From the NCBI GenBank assembly GCA_903913215.1, contig CAIWKE010000003.1, positions 124,001 to 188,000 on the forward strand: a stretch of DNA of 64,000 nt, given 5' to 3'. Source of the stretch: an uncultured Holophagaceae bacterium. Lineage in GTDB: Bacteria > Acidobacteriota > Holophagae > Holophagales > Holophagaceae. A program made the position numbers and the translations under genes. The notes below the pieces were generated by a model, which made no database searches, was not told where the DNA came from, and saw nothing but the letters and a program-made list of their open reading frames with translations. Position 1 is the first letter of the stretch. Every line of letters starts with the position of its first letter. Shown here one piece after another: positions 1 through 7,825 of this stretch.

Positions 1-102
1 AGCTTCCTGGCGGAACACTTCAAGCACCTGGACATCTCCGGCCATGTCACTCTCCAGAAGGGTGAGCGCAGCAAGCTGGCGGAGCTGGCCAGCAACCTCT
101 AG
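1..102 (+). CDS. C-terminal end of a protein, possibly a PhoH-like ATPase (5' truncated)
   Basis: An open frame enters from the left edge and ends at a TAG at 100-102, leaving 33 residues. The end has the pattern GHVTLQKGERSKLAELASNL. From memory this resembles the C-terminus of PhoH-like (YlaK-type) PIN/ATPase proteins, which commonly finish with a 'GH-TL-KGERS-LA-LA' block. No catalytic domain lies inside the window, so the family name is an inference. The stop codon overlaps the AGGAGG ribosome-binding site of the next gene, suggesting one transcript. Confidence 0.5.
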   Translation, partial: SFLAEHFKHLDISGHVTLQKGERSKLAELASNL

Positions 103-111
103 GAGGCCCCA

Positions 112-642
112 ATGGCCGATTCATCCTGGGACAACGGCGGCCAGGGCCTGCCCGCCAAGACGGGCCTGCCCACCTGGGGCAAGGTGCTCCTGGGCTGCGG
201 TGTGGTGTCCCTGCTGGTCCTGGGAACCTGCGTAGGCGGCATCGCCTACCTGGCCAAGGGGGGCGGCAAGAAGGTCATGGGCTTCGCCCTCAACAAGCTT
301 GGGCCCGAGTGGGAGGACCTGCAGGCGGTGGTGGATCAGCTCCGCAGCCCAGCGGGAAGCCGAGCTCTGTACGCCGCCAACCCCGACCTGGCCAAGACCT
401 GGCCCACGGAGGAGGCCTTCCTGGAGGCCGCCGCCACCTGGCGCAAAGACCTCCCAGCCCACACCGAGCTCAGTCCAGACCTGATGCAGAACCAGGGACT
501 CCAGATCAACCGGGCCATGGGTGGTCGGGTGAGCATCGGCTGGAGCCCGAGCAAGGGCCGGGCCGTCTATGTCACCTTCGACCGCCCCCGGAAGGCCGGG
601 GACAAGGGCCCCCGAAAGGTGGTCGAGCTGGAGGTCCGCTGA
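112..642 (+). CDS. Hypothetical single-pass membrane protein
   Basis: 176 residues, function not recognised. A short Gly/Pro-rich cytoplasmic lead is followed by one clear membrane helix at about residues 24-47, then about 125 residues that are probably extracytoplasmic, with no Cys pair or known motif. The start at 112 is chosen because a perfect AGGAGG lies at 101-106, inside the stop codon region of the upstream gene. The soluble part is Lys/Arg/Pro-rich. It ends 45 bp before tyrS, so it may share the tyrS transcript. It has no obvious relation to translation, and the neighbourhood gives little functional information. Confidence 0.75.
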   Translation: MADSSWDNGGQGLPAKTGLPTWGKVLLGCGVVSLLVLGTCVGGIAYLAKGGGKKVMGFALNKLGPEWEDLQAVVDQLRSPAGSRALYAANPDLAKTWPTEEAFLEAAATWRKDLPAHTELSPDLMQNQGLQINRAMGGRVSIGWSPSKGRAVYVTFDRPRKAGDKGPRKVVELEVR

Positions 643-687
643 CCAATCCCAATTGAGCCAGCGGGCTTTTTCCGCCAAGATGCAGAC

Positions 688-1887
688 ATGACTGCCGCTT
701 CCGGTTCCACAACTGATGCCCTGGCCCTCCTCACGAAGGGCACAGTGACGTGCCACAAGCTGGAGCAGCTCGAGGCCAAACTCAAGGAAGGGCGGCCTTT
801 GCGAATCAAGGCCGGCTTCGATCCCACAGCCCCCGATCTGCACCTGGGCCACGGCGTGCTCATCAAGAAGATGGCCCAGTTCCAGAAATTGGGGCACGAG
901 GTCACGTTTCTCATAGGTGATTTCACGGGCCTCATCGGCGACCCCACCGGCAAGAAGGCCACCCGTCCCCCCCTCACCCGGGAGGAGGTGCTGGTCAACG
1001 CCGAGACCTACAAGACCCAAGTCTTCAAGATCCTGGACCCAGAGCAGACGAAGGTCCGCTTCAACAGCGAGTGGCTGGGCGGCATGGCTGGCGAGGCCTG
1101 GATCCGCCTGGCCTCCCGCTTCACCGTGGCCCAGATGCTGGAGCGCAACGATTTCGCCAAGCGCATGGAGGCCCGGGAGCCCATCGCCCTCCACGAGCTG
1201 CTCTACCCCCTGACCCAGGCCTACGACTCCGTGGCCCTGCAGGCGGACGTGGAACTGGGCGGCAATGACCAGCTCTTCAACCTCATGCAGGGCCGCATTC
1301 TCCAGGAAGCCTCGGGCCAGAAGCCCCAGGTGGTGCTCACCGTGCCCCTGCTGCTGGGCCTGGACGGCGTGGAGAAGATGTCCAAGTCCCTGGGCAACTA
1401 CATCGGCTTCATGGAGGACCCGGACACCCAGTTCGGCAAGGCCATGAGCGTCAGCGATGCCCTCATGTGGGACTGGTACCTGCTCCTCACGGACAAGCTG
1501 CCCGCCGAGATCGAGGCCCTCAAGCAGGGCCATCCCATGGATGCCAAGAAGGGCCTGGCCCGCCAGATCGTGGCCGACTTCCACGGCGCCGCCGCCGGGG
1601 CCGAGGCCCAGGAGCGCTGGATCCGCCGCTTCTCCGAGCGCAGCCAGGAGGAGGCCCCCGAGGTCGCCGTCTCCGCCACCGAAGGTGAGGTGCCCCTGGC
1701 CCGCCTCCTGGTGGACCGGAGTCTCGCCGCCAGCCGCAAGGAGGCCGAGCGCCTCCTTGGTCAGGGCGCCGTGAGCCTGGATGGCCAGAAGGTGCTGGAG
1801 CCCAGCCTTCGGGTGACCCTCCTGCCAGGTCAGTCCCTGTTGGTGAAGGTGGGCAAACTCAAGCTGGAACGATGGGTGATCACATGA
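688..1887 (+). CDS. tyrS: Tyrosyl-tRNA synthetase
   Basis: Class I aminoacyl-tRNA synthetase that activates tyrosine with ATP and charges tRNA-Tyr in the cytoplasm. The 399-residue protein has the HIGH-type motif HLGH at residues 52-55, a tyrosine-pocket stretch in the middle (QAYDS, GGNDQ) and KMSKS at 230-234. A C-terminal S4-like RNA-binding domain lies at about 335-395 ([23 protein letters not shown]). The spacing and a KMSKS without insertion match the shorter TyrZ-like bacterial form rather than the E. coli TyrS form; this sub-typing is from general family knowledge. The stop codon overlaps the start of the next gene (ATGA at 1884-1887), so the two are translationally coupled. Confidence 0.96.
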   Translation: MTAASGSTTDALALLTKGTVTCHKLEQLEAKLKEGRPLRIKAGFDPTAPDLHLGHGVLIKKMAQFQKLGHEVTFLIGDFTGLIGDPTGKKATRPPLTREEVLVNAETYKTQVFKILDPEQTKVRFNSEWLGGMAGEAWIRLASRFTVAQMLERNDFAKRMEAREPIALHELLYPLTQAYDSVALQADVELGGNDQLFNLMQGRILQEASGQKPQVVLTVPLLLGLDGVEKMSKSLGNYIGFMEDPDTQFGKAMSVSDALMWDWYLLLTDKLPAEIEALKQGHPMDAKKGLARQIVADFHGAAAGAEAQERWIRRFSERSQEEAPEVAVSATEGEVPLARLLVDRSLAASRKEAERLLGQGAVSLDGQKVLEPSLRVTLLPGQSLLVKVGKLKLERWVIT

Positions 1888-3572
1888 CGCTTCCGGCCCT
1901 CAAGGACCTCTTTGCCCGCAACCGGGCCAAGGCCACGGGCCTCTGGCGCCTGGGGCTGGAACCGAACCGCACGGTCTTCCTGGAATCCGGGGACATCGTC
2001 TTCGCGTCCAGCACCTTCCCCCAGGACCGACTCACCCACCTGCTGGTGGAGCGGAGCAAGATCACCCAAGCCCAGCTCGACTACGCCATGGCCAACCTCA
2101 ATCCGGGCATGTCCATCGGCAAGAACCTCATCGAGATGGGCTTCATCACCCAGCGGGATCTCCTGGAAGTGGCCCGGGCCCAGGTCGAGCGGGTGGTCGC
2201 CGCCAGCATGGCCACCCCGAACGCCATCCCGTCCTTCGAGAGCCGGGAGCTGGACGCCACCACCGTGCGCCTACCCTTCGACACCCCCGGCATGCTGCTG
2301 AGCGGGGTGCTCAGCCTGGAGGACCGGGAGGCGGTCCTGGAGGAGTTGGGTCCCCTGAACCAGGTGGTGGTCCTGGAGGGACGTCGCCACCAGGAGCTGA
2401 CCCTGACCCCGGATCTGGCCAAGCTGCCCACCCTCCTGGATGGCAGTCGGACCCTCATGGAGCTGAGCCGGGAGGCCGGGGTGGAGCCCTTCCGCCTGGG
2501 GGCCTTTGTCCTCTTCCTCCGCGAGATGGGCTGGGCCCGCCTCCACGAGCTGCCCCCCCTGGATCGCCGGGCCCTGGAGCGGGCCCTGGACCCCCAGGAG
2601 GCCGCCATCACCCCTGCCCTGCCCGATCCGGGCCCGGCGCCATCCCCCTCCTTATTTCATGAGATCCGAGCCAGCCAGAGTCCCACCACCAACCTGGAGC
2701 ACCTCTCCGAGGCCCTGGACAAGCTGGGGCCCAACGATGAGGTTGCCGAAGAGGTCTCCGAGCCGTTCCCTGCCGAGGATGTCTTCCAGACCGTCCCCAC
2801 GGAACCTGAGCCCGTGGTCCCCCTGGAACCCGCCCTCCCCATCCACCATGAGGCCGAAGGCATCACCGAGGTCATGGCTCCCCCTCCACCCCCACCGGAA
2901 GTCCCCGGGCCCCCGGCCCGGAAACCCTGGGCCCTGCTCCTGGTCCTGCTGGTGCTGGTGGCTGGCTGGCTGGGCTACAAGGGCTGGAAGGGATACCGGG
3001 CCAAGCATCCGGCGGCCCCCAAGGTCCAACCCAAGGCACCGGTCCCCAGTGCCAAGGCCCCCCTGCCGACTCCGACTAAGCCCACCCCCGTGCCCCCCAA
3101 GCCAACCCCGGCGGAGCCTGTGGCAGTGAGTCCAGCGCTGCCCCCGACCTCTGCCCCGGCTCCCGCCAAGCCAGAACCCGTCAAACCCCAGCCAGTAGCT
3201 CCCAAGGAAGAACCCGTCGCCCCCAAAGCGCAGCGGCTCGAGGCCATCCTGCATGGGGACTGGAACAAGGCCCTGGCTCAGGGCGCGGCCCAGCGCAAGG
3301 CCCTGCAGGGGAAGTGGACCCTCCGCCTGGAGATCGCCTGCCAGGGCAGCACCGTCCAGCACGCCGCGGACCTGCTCAAGGATCGGGATCCGGATCTCTT
3401 CCTCGTGGCCATGGCCATGCGGGATGGGCGCAGCTGCTATCAGATCTTCGTGGGCTCCTTCGGTTCCGAGGCCGCTGCCAAGGAGGCCGCCAAGAAGCTG
3501 CCAGCGCCCTTCCTGGCCGAAGGGAACCGCCCCAAGCCCTTCCGGGTGGCCCAGATCCCGGACCGCCAGTAG
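1884..3572 (+). CDS. PATAN/DUF4388 domain protein with one membrane helix and a C-terminal SPOR-like domain
   Basis: About 562 residues. The N-terminal 120 residues match the DUF4388 (PATAN) pattern: a conserved 'TGLWRL' strand, '[12 protein letters not shown]', then helices with '[10 protein letters not shown]'. Such domains occur in regulatory and motility proteins of deltaproteobacteria and Acidobacteriota. A middle acidic/proline stretch precedes one membrane helix (about residues 350-370), a Lys/Pro/Ala-rich linker and a final domain of about 100 residues with a SPOR-like '[22 protein letters not shown]' end (peptidoglycan binding). This implies a cytoplasmic sensor part linked to a cell-wall-binding part. 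The ATG at 1884 overlaps the tyrS stop; an ATG at 1872 would add four residues. Confidence 0.8.
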   Translation: MTLPALKDLFARNRAKATGLWRLGLEPNRTVFLESGDIVFASSTFPQDRLTHLLVERSKITQAQLDYAMANLNPGMSIGKNLIEMGFITQRDLLEVARAQVERVVAASMATPNAIPSFESRELDATTVRLPFDTPGMLLSGVLSLEDREAVLEELGPLNQVVVLEGRRHQELTLTPDLAKLPTLLDGSRTLMELSREAGVEPFRLGAFVLFLREMGWARLHELPPLDRRALERALDPQEAAITPALPDPGPAPSPSLFHEIRASQSPTTNLEHLSEALDKLGPNDEVAEEVSEPFPAEDVFQTVPTEPEPVVPLEPALPIHHEAEGITEVMAPPPPPPEVPGPPARKPWALLLVLLVLVAGWLGYKGWKGYRAKHPAAPKVQPKAPVPSAKAPLPTPTKPTPVPPKPTPAEPVAVSPALPPTSAPAPAKPEPVKPQPVAPKEEPVAPKAQRLEAILHGDWNKALAQGAAQRKALQGKWTLRLEIACQGSTVQHAADLLKDRDPDLFLVAMAMRDGRSCYQIFVGSFGSEAAAKEAAKKLPAPFLAEGNRPKPFRVAQIPDRQ

Positions 3573-3641
3573 GGCCCGGTCAGAACCCGCCAATCTAACT
3601 GCAACGATCAGAGCGCATATCCTTATTTTAGTTAGGAAACC

Positions 3642-3670
3642 TTTACAAACGATCTAGGCTCATGCATACT
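3642..3670 (+). promoter_or_regulatory. Candidate sigma-70 promoter for rlpA-ispD
   Basis: In an unusually AT-rich stretch (about 3590-3720) there is a TTTACA at 3642-3647, a 17-bp spacer and a CATACT at 3665-3670. This fits a -35/-10 pair with one and two mismatches. It lies just upstream of rlpA and after the end of the tyrS transcript unit. No experimental support; a consensus match only. Confidence 0.45.
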
Positions 3671-3850
3671 TTATATGTATACGAGCTGGTCCAATAAATT
3701 TTGGCCCAATGATCTTTGTGGAGTCCGATGCTGTCACCTTTCCATCCTACCAATTGGAGTCAGGCCTGCGTTTCGTGGATCCATGAGATCCATGTCGCCT
3801 TCGACCCTCCAGTTCCGGTGGATCCAGGACGAGGTGGTCTGCTCCGGCTC

Positions 3851-4570
3851 ATGCGCTGGAGCACGCCTCGGGTGGCCATCATGGTGGTGCTCAGCTTCAC
3901 CCTCCACTGCACCCGCCCCCCCATGTCGGTGAGTTCGCCCGCCAAGGACAACCAGGGCCGGTCCTGGGCTGGCGGTCAGGTCTATCAGGAAGAAGGCCTT
4001 GCCAGCTGGTACGGCAGCGAGGAGGACGGCTTCTCGGGCAAGCCCACCGCCAGTGGTGAGTCCTTCAACCCCGAACAGTACACCTGCGCCCATCGGACCC
4101 TGCCCCTGGGCAGCTTTGTCGAGGTGGAGAACCTGGAGAACCAGCGGCGCACGGTCCTCCGGGTCAATGACCGCGGGCCTTTCGTCAAGGGCCGCATCCT
4201 CGACTTGTCCAAGCGCGGAGCCCAGGACTTGGGCTTCATAGGCCAGGGCACCACGCGCATCCGCATCCGCACCGTGGATGCCATGGGCCAGCCCATGCCC
4301 ATGGACCCGGCCCTGGATCGCCTCAATCCCTATACCGTACAGGTGGCCGCTTTAACCAATCCCAAGAATATTGACTCACTTACGCGTGAACTTGAAAGCA
4401 CCTTCGGCACCGTCACCCTCCAGGGGGTCACCTCCAACGCTGGCCAAGCCGTGAAGCGGGTCCGGGTGGGCAGTTACACCAACCGCCAGGATGCCGAGAA
4501 GGCCGCCGAACAGCTCGCCAAGCTACTCAAGGACCGCGGTGTCGAACCTTTCATCACCCGCCAACGCTGA
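3851..4570 (+). CDS. rlpA: RlpA-type septal ring lytic transglycosylase with SPOR domain
   Basis: Cleaves stem-peptide-free ('naked') glycan strands in the envelope and helps daughter-cell separation. The protein has a double-psi beta-barrel domain (GLASWYG, then 'KPTASGE', 'AHRTLPLGS' and the conserved VNDRGPF with the catalytic-type Asp, 'ILDLSKRGA'). A C-terminal SPOR domain of about 80 residues follows ('YTVQVAAL ... RVRVGSYTNRQDAEKAAEQL'). The ATG at 3851 is preferred because it begins a typical signal peptide (MRWSTPRVAIMVVLSFTLHC); the Cys could be a lipidation site, although its lipobox is not canonical. Alternatives are TTG 3716 and ATG 3728, the latter with a GGAG just before it. 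The 3' end overlaps ispD if ispD starts at 4491. Confidence 0.87.
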   Translation: MRWSTPRVAIMVVLSFTLHCTRPPMSVSSPAKDNQGRSWAGGQVYQEEGLASWYGSEEDGFSGKPTASGESFNPEQYTCAHRTLPLGSFVEVENLENQRRTVLRVNDRGPFVKGRILDLSKRGAQDLGFIGQGTTRIRIRTVDAMGQPMPMDPALDRLNPYTVQVAALTNPKNIDSLTRELESTFGTVTLQGVTSNAGQAVKRVRVGSYTNRQDAEKAAEQLAKLLKDRGVEPFITRQR

Positions 4571-5285
4571 CCTGCACCCGGCGCCCGGGCCAAACCCTGC
4601 CACCGCGTCTGGGCCCCAGCACCCCTTCCTGGTGATTCCCGCCGGGGGCCGGGGCCTTCGCATGGGCGGCGGACTGCCCAAACAGTTCCGGGACTGGAAT
4701 GGCCGCCCCCTGCTCCAGGTCACCGTGGAAGCCTTCCTTTCCGAGGGCATGCCCACCCTGGCCGGCATCGTCCTGGCCGTGCCCCCCTCGCACCTGGAGG
4801 AGGTTCAGAGCTGGTCCTTCGGCGTGCCCTGCACCGTGGTCCCCGGCGGTGAGACCCGCCAGCAATCCGTGCAGGCGGCCCTCCTCACCCTGCCCCACCT
4901 TCCCCTGGCCCCGGTCATGATCCACGATGCGGTCCGCCCCTTCCCCCCCGCCGTCCCCCTCTGGGAGGCCCTGGAAGCGCTGAACCGCTACGACGGGGTT
5001 CTCCTGGGTGAGCCCTCCACGGACACCCTCAAGCGGGTGGACGCCCATGGGCTTGTGCTGCGCACGGAGCCCCGGGAGGAATTTTTCAGGGCCCAGACCC
5101 CCCAGATCGCCCGCCTGGGCACTTGGCTGGAGGCCTTCCGTTCCGCCGAAGCCGCTGGCTTCAGCGGCACCGATGACGTGGCCCTCCTGGAGCGCCTGGG
5201 CCTGAGCGTGAAGCTCATCCCCAGCCCCAGCTCCAACCTCAAGCTCACCACCCCCGAAGACTGGGACCGCCTGCAATCACATTGA
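4491..5285 (+). CDS. ispD: 2-C-methyl-D-erythritol 4-phosphate cytidylyltransferase
   Basis: Third enzyme of the MEP isoprenoid pathway: it joins CTP and MEP to give CDP-ME in the cytoplasm. Family marks are the glycine-rich nucleotide loop PAGGRGLRMGGGLPKQF, the central HDAVRPF (MIHDAVRPF) and the C-terminal TDDVALLE followed by NLKLTTPEDW. The catalytic arginine of the loop and the PKQ lysine are present. The start is uncertain. The ATG at 4491 overlaps the end of rlpA by 80 bp and gives about 45 extra N-terminal residues of poor quality. No ATG lies closer; a CTG at 4572 or GTG at 4632 could serve. Confidence 0.92.
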   Translation: MPRRPPNSSPSYSRTAVSNLSSPANADLHPAPGPNPATASGPQHPFLVIPAGGRGLRMGGGLPKQFRDWNGRPLLQVTVEAFLSEGMPTLAGIVLAVPPSHLEEVQSWSFGVPCTVVPGGETRQQSVQAALLTLPHLPLAPVMIHDAVRPFPPAVPLWEALEALNRYDGVLLGEPSTDTLKRVDAHGLVLRTEPREEFFRAQTPQIARLGTWLEAFRSAEAAGFSGTDDVALLERLGLSVKLIPSPSSNLKLTTPEDWDRLQSH

Positions 5286-5330
5286 CCACGCGCTGTGGTG
5301 ATTCCACCCACACCCCAGCGCTTTTATTAT

Positions 5331-5359
5331 CTAGCTAAATCATGCAATGATTTAGCTAG
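5331..5359. repeat. Perfect 13-bp inverted repeat upstream of lpxC
   Basis: CTAGCTAAATCAT at 5331-5343 and its exact reverse complement at 5347-5359 are separated by three bases. It is strikingly AT-rich for this genome and has no T-tract after it, so it looks more like an operator or a promoter-region palindrome than a terminator. It sits 42 bp before the lpxC start codon. Confidence 0.8.
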
Positions 5360-5401
5360 CATAACGGCACGGATATGGCTACGGAATCCCCGAGGATTCC
5401 C

Positions 5402-6322
5402 ATGCCCCGCACTGCCACCCCCCAGACCCTGAGCCGCGAGATCACCCTCTCGGGCCATGGGCTCCACGGGAACCGGCCCTGCACCGTGCGCCTGGTGCCC
5501 GCCACCTCCACCACCGGCTTGGTCTTCGTCCACACCCCCACCGGCACCGAGATCCCCGCCAAGGCGGATCTGGCTGGCGACCTGGTGTTGTCCACCACCC
5601 TGGTGAAGGACGGCGTGCGCCTCCAGACCATCGAGCACCTCCTTTCAGCCCTCACGGGTCTTGAGGTGGAGCATCTCCGCATCGAAGTGGACGCCGAGGA
5701 ACTGCCCATCCTCGATGGCAGCGCCGCCCCCTGGGTGGAGGCCATCCTGCAGGCTGGTGTTGTCAGCCTCCCGGGCCGCCGCCGCTTCATGAAGGTCACC
5801 CAGCCTATGGAAGTCCGGAACGGCGACCGCTGGATCCGCGTCCTTCCCTTCGACGGTCTGCGCCTGCGCTATGTCATCGACTTCCCCATCCCCGCCCTGG
5901 GCCGCCAGAGCCGCGAGCTGACCCTCACGCCAGACAAATACCGCCGCGAGCTGGGCGCCGCCCGCACCTTCTGCCTGGCCCAGGAAGTGGACATGATGCG
6001 CGCCCGAGGGCTGGCCCTTGGTGGCAGCCTCGACAACGCCGTGGTCTTCGGCGCCGATGGCCCCCTGAACGAGTCCCTGCGCTTTGAAGACGAAGCCGTC
6101 CGCCACAAGATGCTGGATCTGGTGGGCGACCTGGCCCTCCTGGGCGCCCCCCTGCTGGGCCTCGTGGAGGCCCACATGGCCGGCCACGCCCTCCATGTGG
6201 GTCTGGCCCAGGCCATCCTGGCCAACCCCGGCTGCTGGGAATGGACCGAAGAGACCCAGACCTCCAACGTGCGGTTCTTCTTCCAGGCCAGCCAGCTTGA
6301 GACTGCGGCCCAGCCCGCCTGA
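5402..6322 (+). CDS. lpxC: UDP-3-O-acyl-N-acetylglucosamine deacetylase
   Basis: Zinc enzyme that removes the acetyl group from UDP-3-O-acyl-GlcNAc, the committed step of lipid A synthesis; acts in the cytoplasm. The zinc motif TIEHLLSAL puts His at residue 79 when translation starts at 5402, the same number as in E. coli. DGSA follows, then RHKMLD (His235, Asp239) and a late AGHALH. Length 306, typical of the family. The start at 5402 also has a GAGGA at 5392-5396; ATG 5375 would add nine residues without a good ribosome-binding site. It shows the cell has an LPS-containing outer membrane. Confidence 0.95.
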   Translation: MPRTATPQTLSREITLSGHGLHGNRPCTVRLVPATSTTGLVFVHTPTGTEIPAKADLAGDLVLSTTLVKDGVRLQTIEHLLSALTGLEVEHLRIEVDAEELPILDGSAAPWVEAILQAGVVSLPGRRRFMKVTQPMEVRNGDRWIRVLPFDGLRLRYVIDFPIPALGRQSRELTLTPDKYRRELGAARTFCLAQEVDMMRARGLALGGSLDNAVVFGADGPLNESLRFEDEAVRHKMLDLVGDLALLGAPLLGLVEAHMAGHALHVGLAQAILANPGCWEWTEETQTSNVRFFFQASQLETAAQPA

Positions 6323-6410
6323 GGGATCGGCCAAGTAAACTGCACCACCGGATGGATTTCCGGTTGCGGCTCCTGGTCCTTGCTGGCACTCTGGCTACTT
6401 CACCTTCGAG

Positions 6411-7742
6411 GTGCACAGGTGTTACTTCATCTCCACTCATGACCTGAACGACCGGGCCCAGGTGCCCGGGTGGGTGGCCAAGCTGGCCAGAAACGCAGGG
6501 ATGGAAGAAGACACGCGGAAGGCTGTAACGGCTATCCTCGGTGACGTCCGCCGCGAGGGCCTGCCCGCTGTGCTGGCCTGGACCGAACGCCTGGATGGCG
6601 TGCGCCTGGATCCTGGCGCCCTCCGCATTCCCGCCTCTGCTCTGGAGGCTGCCCGCACGGACCTGGACCGCTCTCGCCCAGAGCTCATGGCCGCCCTGCG
6701 CCAACTCATCGCCAACGTGCGCCGCTTCGCCGAGGGCCAGCGAACCTGCCTGCGGGATTTGGAGTTGCCCCTGCCAGGTGGCGGCACCGTGGGGGAGCGC
6801 TGGTGCCCACTCCAGACCGCTGGCGTCTACATCCCCGGGGGCCGGGCCTTCTATCCCTCCACCCTGGCCATGACCGTCATCCCCGCCCAGGTGGCCGGCG
6901 TGAGCCGCATCGTGGGCGTCACTCCCCCCAAGACCACACCCACCCTGCCCGGAGCCTCGGGGGTGGACCCCCTGGTGCTGGCCTGCGCGGCGGAACTGGG
7001 GCTCACGGAACTCTACCCCTTCGGCGGCGCCCAGGCCCTGGGCTGGCTGGCCTACGGCGAGCCCGCCGTGGACCTGGTGGCGGGCCCCGGTAACCGTTTC
7101 GTGGCCGAGGCCAAGCGGCAACTCATCGGCACCTGCGGCATCGACGCCCTGGCTGGGCCCACGGAACTTCTGGTCATCGCCGATGGCAGCGCCGATCCGG
7201 CCTGGCTGGCCGAAGACCTGCTGGCCCAGGCCGAGCATGATCCCGATGCCGCCGCCGTGTTGGTAAGCGCCGACGCGGACCTGCTGCGGGCGGTCGAACT
7301 GGAACTGGAAGCCCGGGTGGCGGCCTCACCACGCCGGGACATCCTGGAGCAGAGCCTGGGCGCCCACGGCCGCCTGGTCCGCGCCGACCGGGAGCTGGCC
7401 ACGGCCCTGGCCCAGGCCTGGGCTCCGGAGCACCTGGAGCTTTGCGTGGCGGATCCCGATGCCTGGCTGCCCTTCCTCACCACCGCCGGGGCTGTGTTCA
7501 TCGGGAGCGCCAGCGCCGAGGCCTTCGGGGACTATGGCGCAGGCCCCAACCATGTCCTGCCCACGGATCGCAGCGCGCGCTACACCAGTCCCCTGGGCGT
7601 GGCCACCTTCCTCAAGCGCCAGAGCCTGCTCCGCCTCTCAGGGGCCGATGCCGCCGCCATGGCCCCCTGGGTCCAGCAGTTGGCCGAGGCTGAGGGGCTC
7701 ACGCATCATGGCCGTAGCGCGGCCCTCCGCCTGCATCGCTAG
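6411..7742 (+). CDS. hisD: Histidinol dehydrogenase
   Basis: Catalyses the last two steps of histidine synthesis, histidinol to histidine via histidinal, with NAD and a zinc ion. About 443 residues, normal length. Conserved stretches are GVYIPGG, YPSTLAMTVIPA, ELYPFGGAQA, GPGNRFVAEAKR, 'GIDALAGPTE', LLAQAEHDP, 'APEHLEL' and FGDYGAGPNHVLPT (His/Glu proton relay and zinc ligands). The start is a GTG at 6411 with only a weak Shine-Dalgarno, and the first 10 residues are atypical, so the true start could be slightly downstream. First gene of a nine-gene his operon; an 83-bp gap separates it from hisC, the only sizeable gap in the operon. Confidence 0.95.
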   Translation: MHRCYFISTHDLNDRAQVPGWVAKLARNAGMEEDTRKAVTAILGDVRREGLPAVLAWTERLDGVRLDPGALRIPASALEAARTDLDRSRPELMAALRQLIANVRRFAEGQRTCLRDLELPLPGGGTVGERWCPLQTAGVYIPGGRAFYPSTLAMTVIPAQVAGVSRIVGVTPPKTTPTLPGASGVDPLVLACAAELGLTELYPFGGAQALGWLAYGEPAVDLVAGPGNRFVAEAKRQLIGTCGIDALAGPTELLVIADGSADPAWLAEDLLAQAEHDPDAAAVLVSADADLLRAVELELEARVAASPRRDILEQSLGAHGRLVRADRELATALAQAWAPEHLELCVADPDAWLPFLTTAGAVFIGSASAEAFGDYGAGPNHVLPTDRSARYTSPLGVATFLKRQSLLRLSGADAAAMAPWVQQLAEAEGLTHHGRSAALRLHR

Positions 7743-7825
7743 GGAGCCCTGCGCCACCGAGTGCTCCCCGCCGCTTCTCCCCCTTTGGAAGCCTGGTTTC
7801 CCCCTACCCTGAAGGCCCGCCCCCC

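Noticed and set aside
121-1584. 487-codon open frame on the minus strand
   Set aside because: Antisense to the membrane protein gene and tyrS; starts inside another gene and has no family resemblance.
6352-6447. 31-codon ORF before and overlapping hisD as a possible leader peptide
   Set aside because: It has no histidine codons and no attenuator-like hairpin pair is seen, so it does not fit a his leader.
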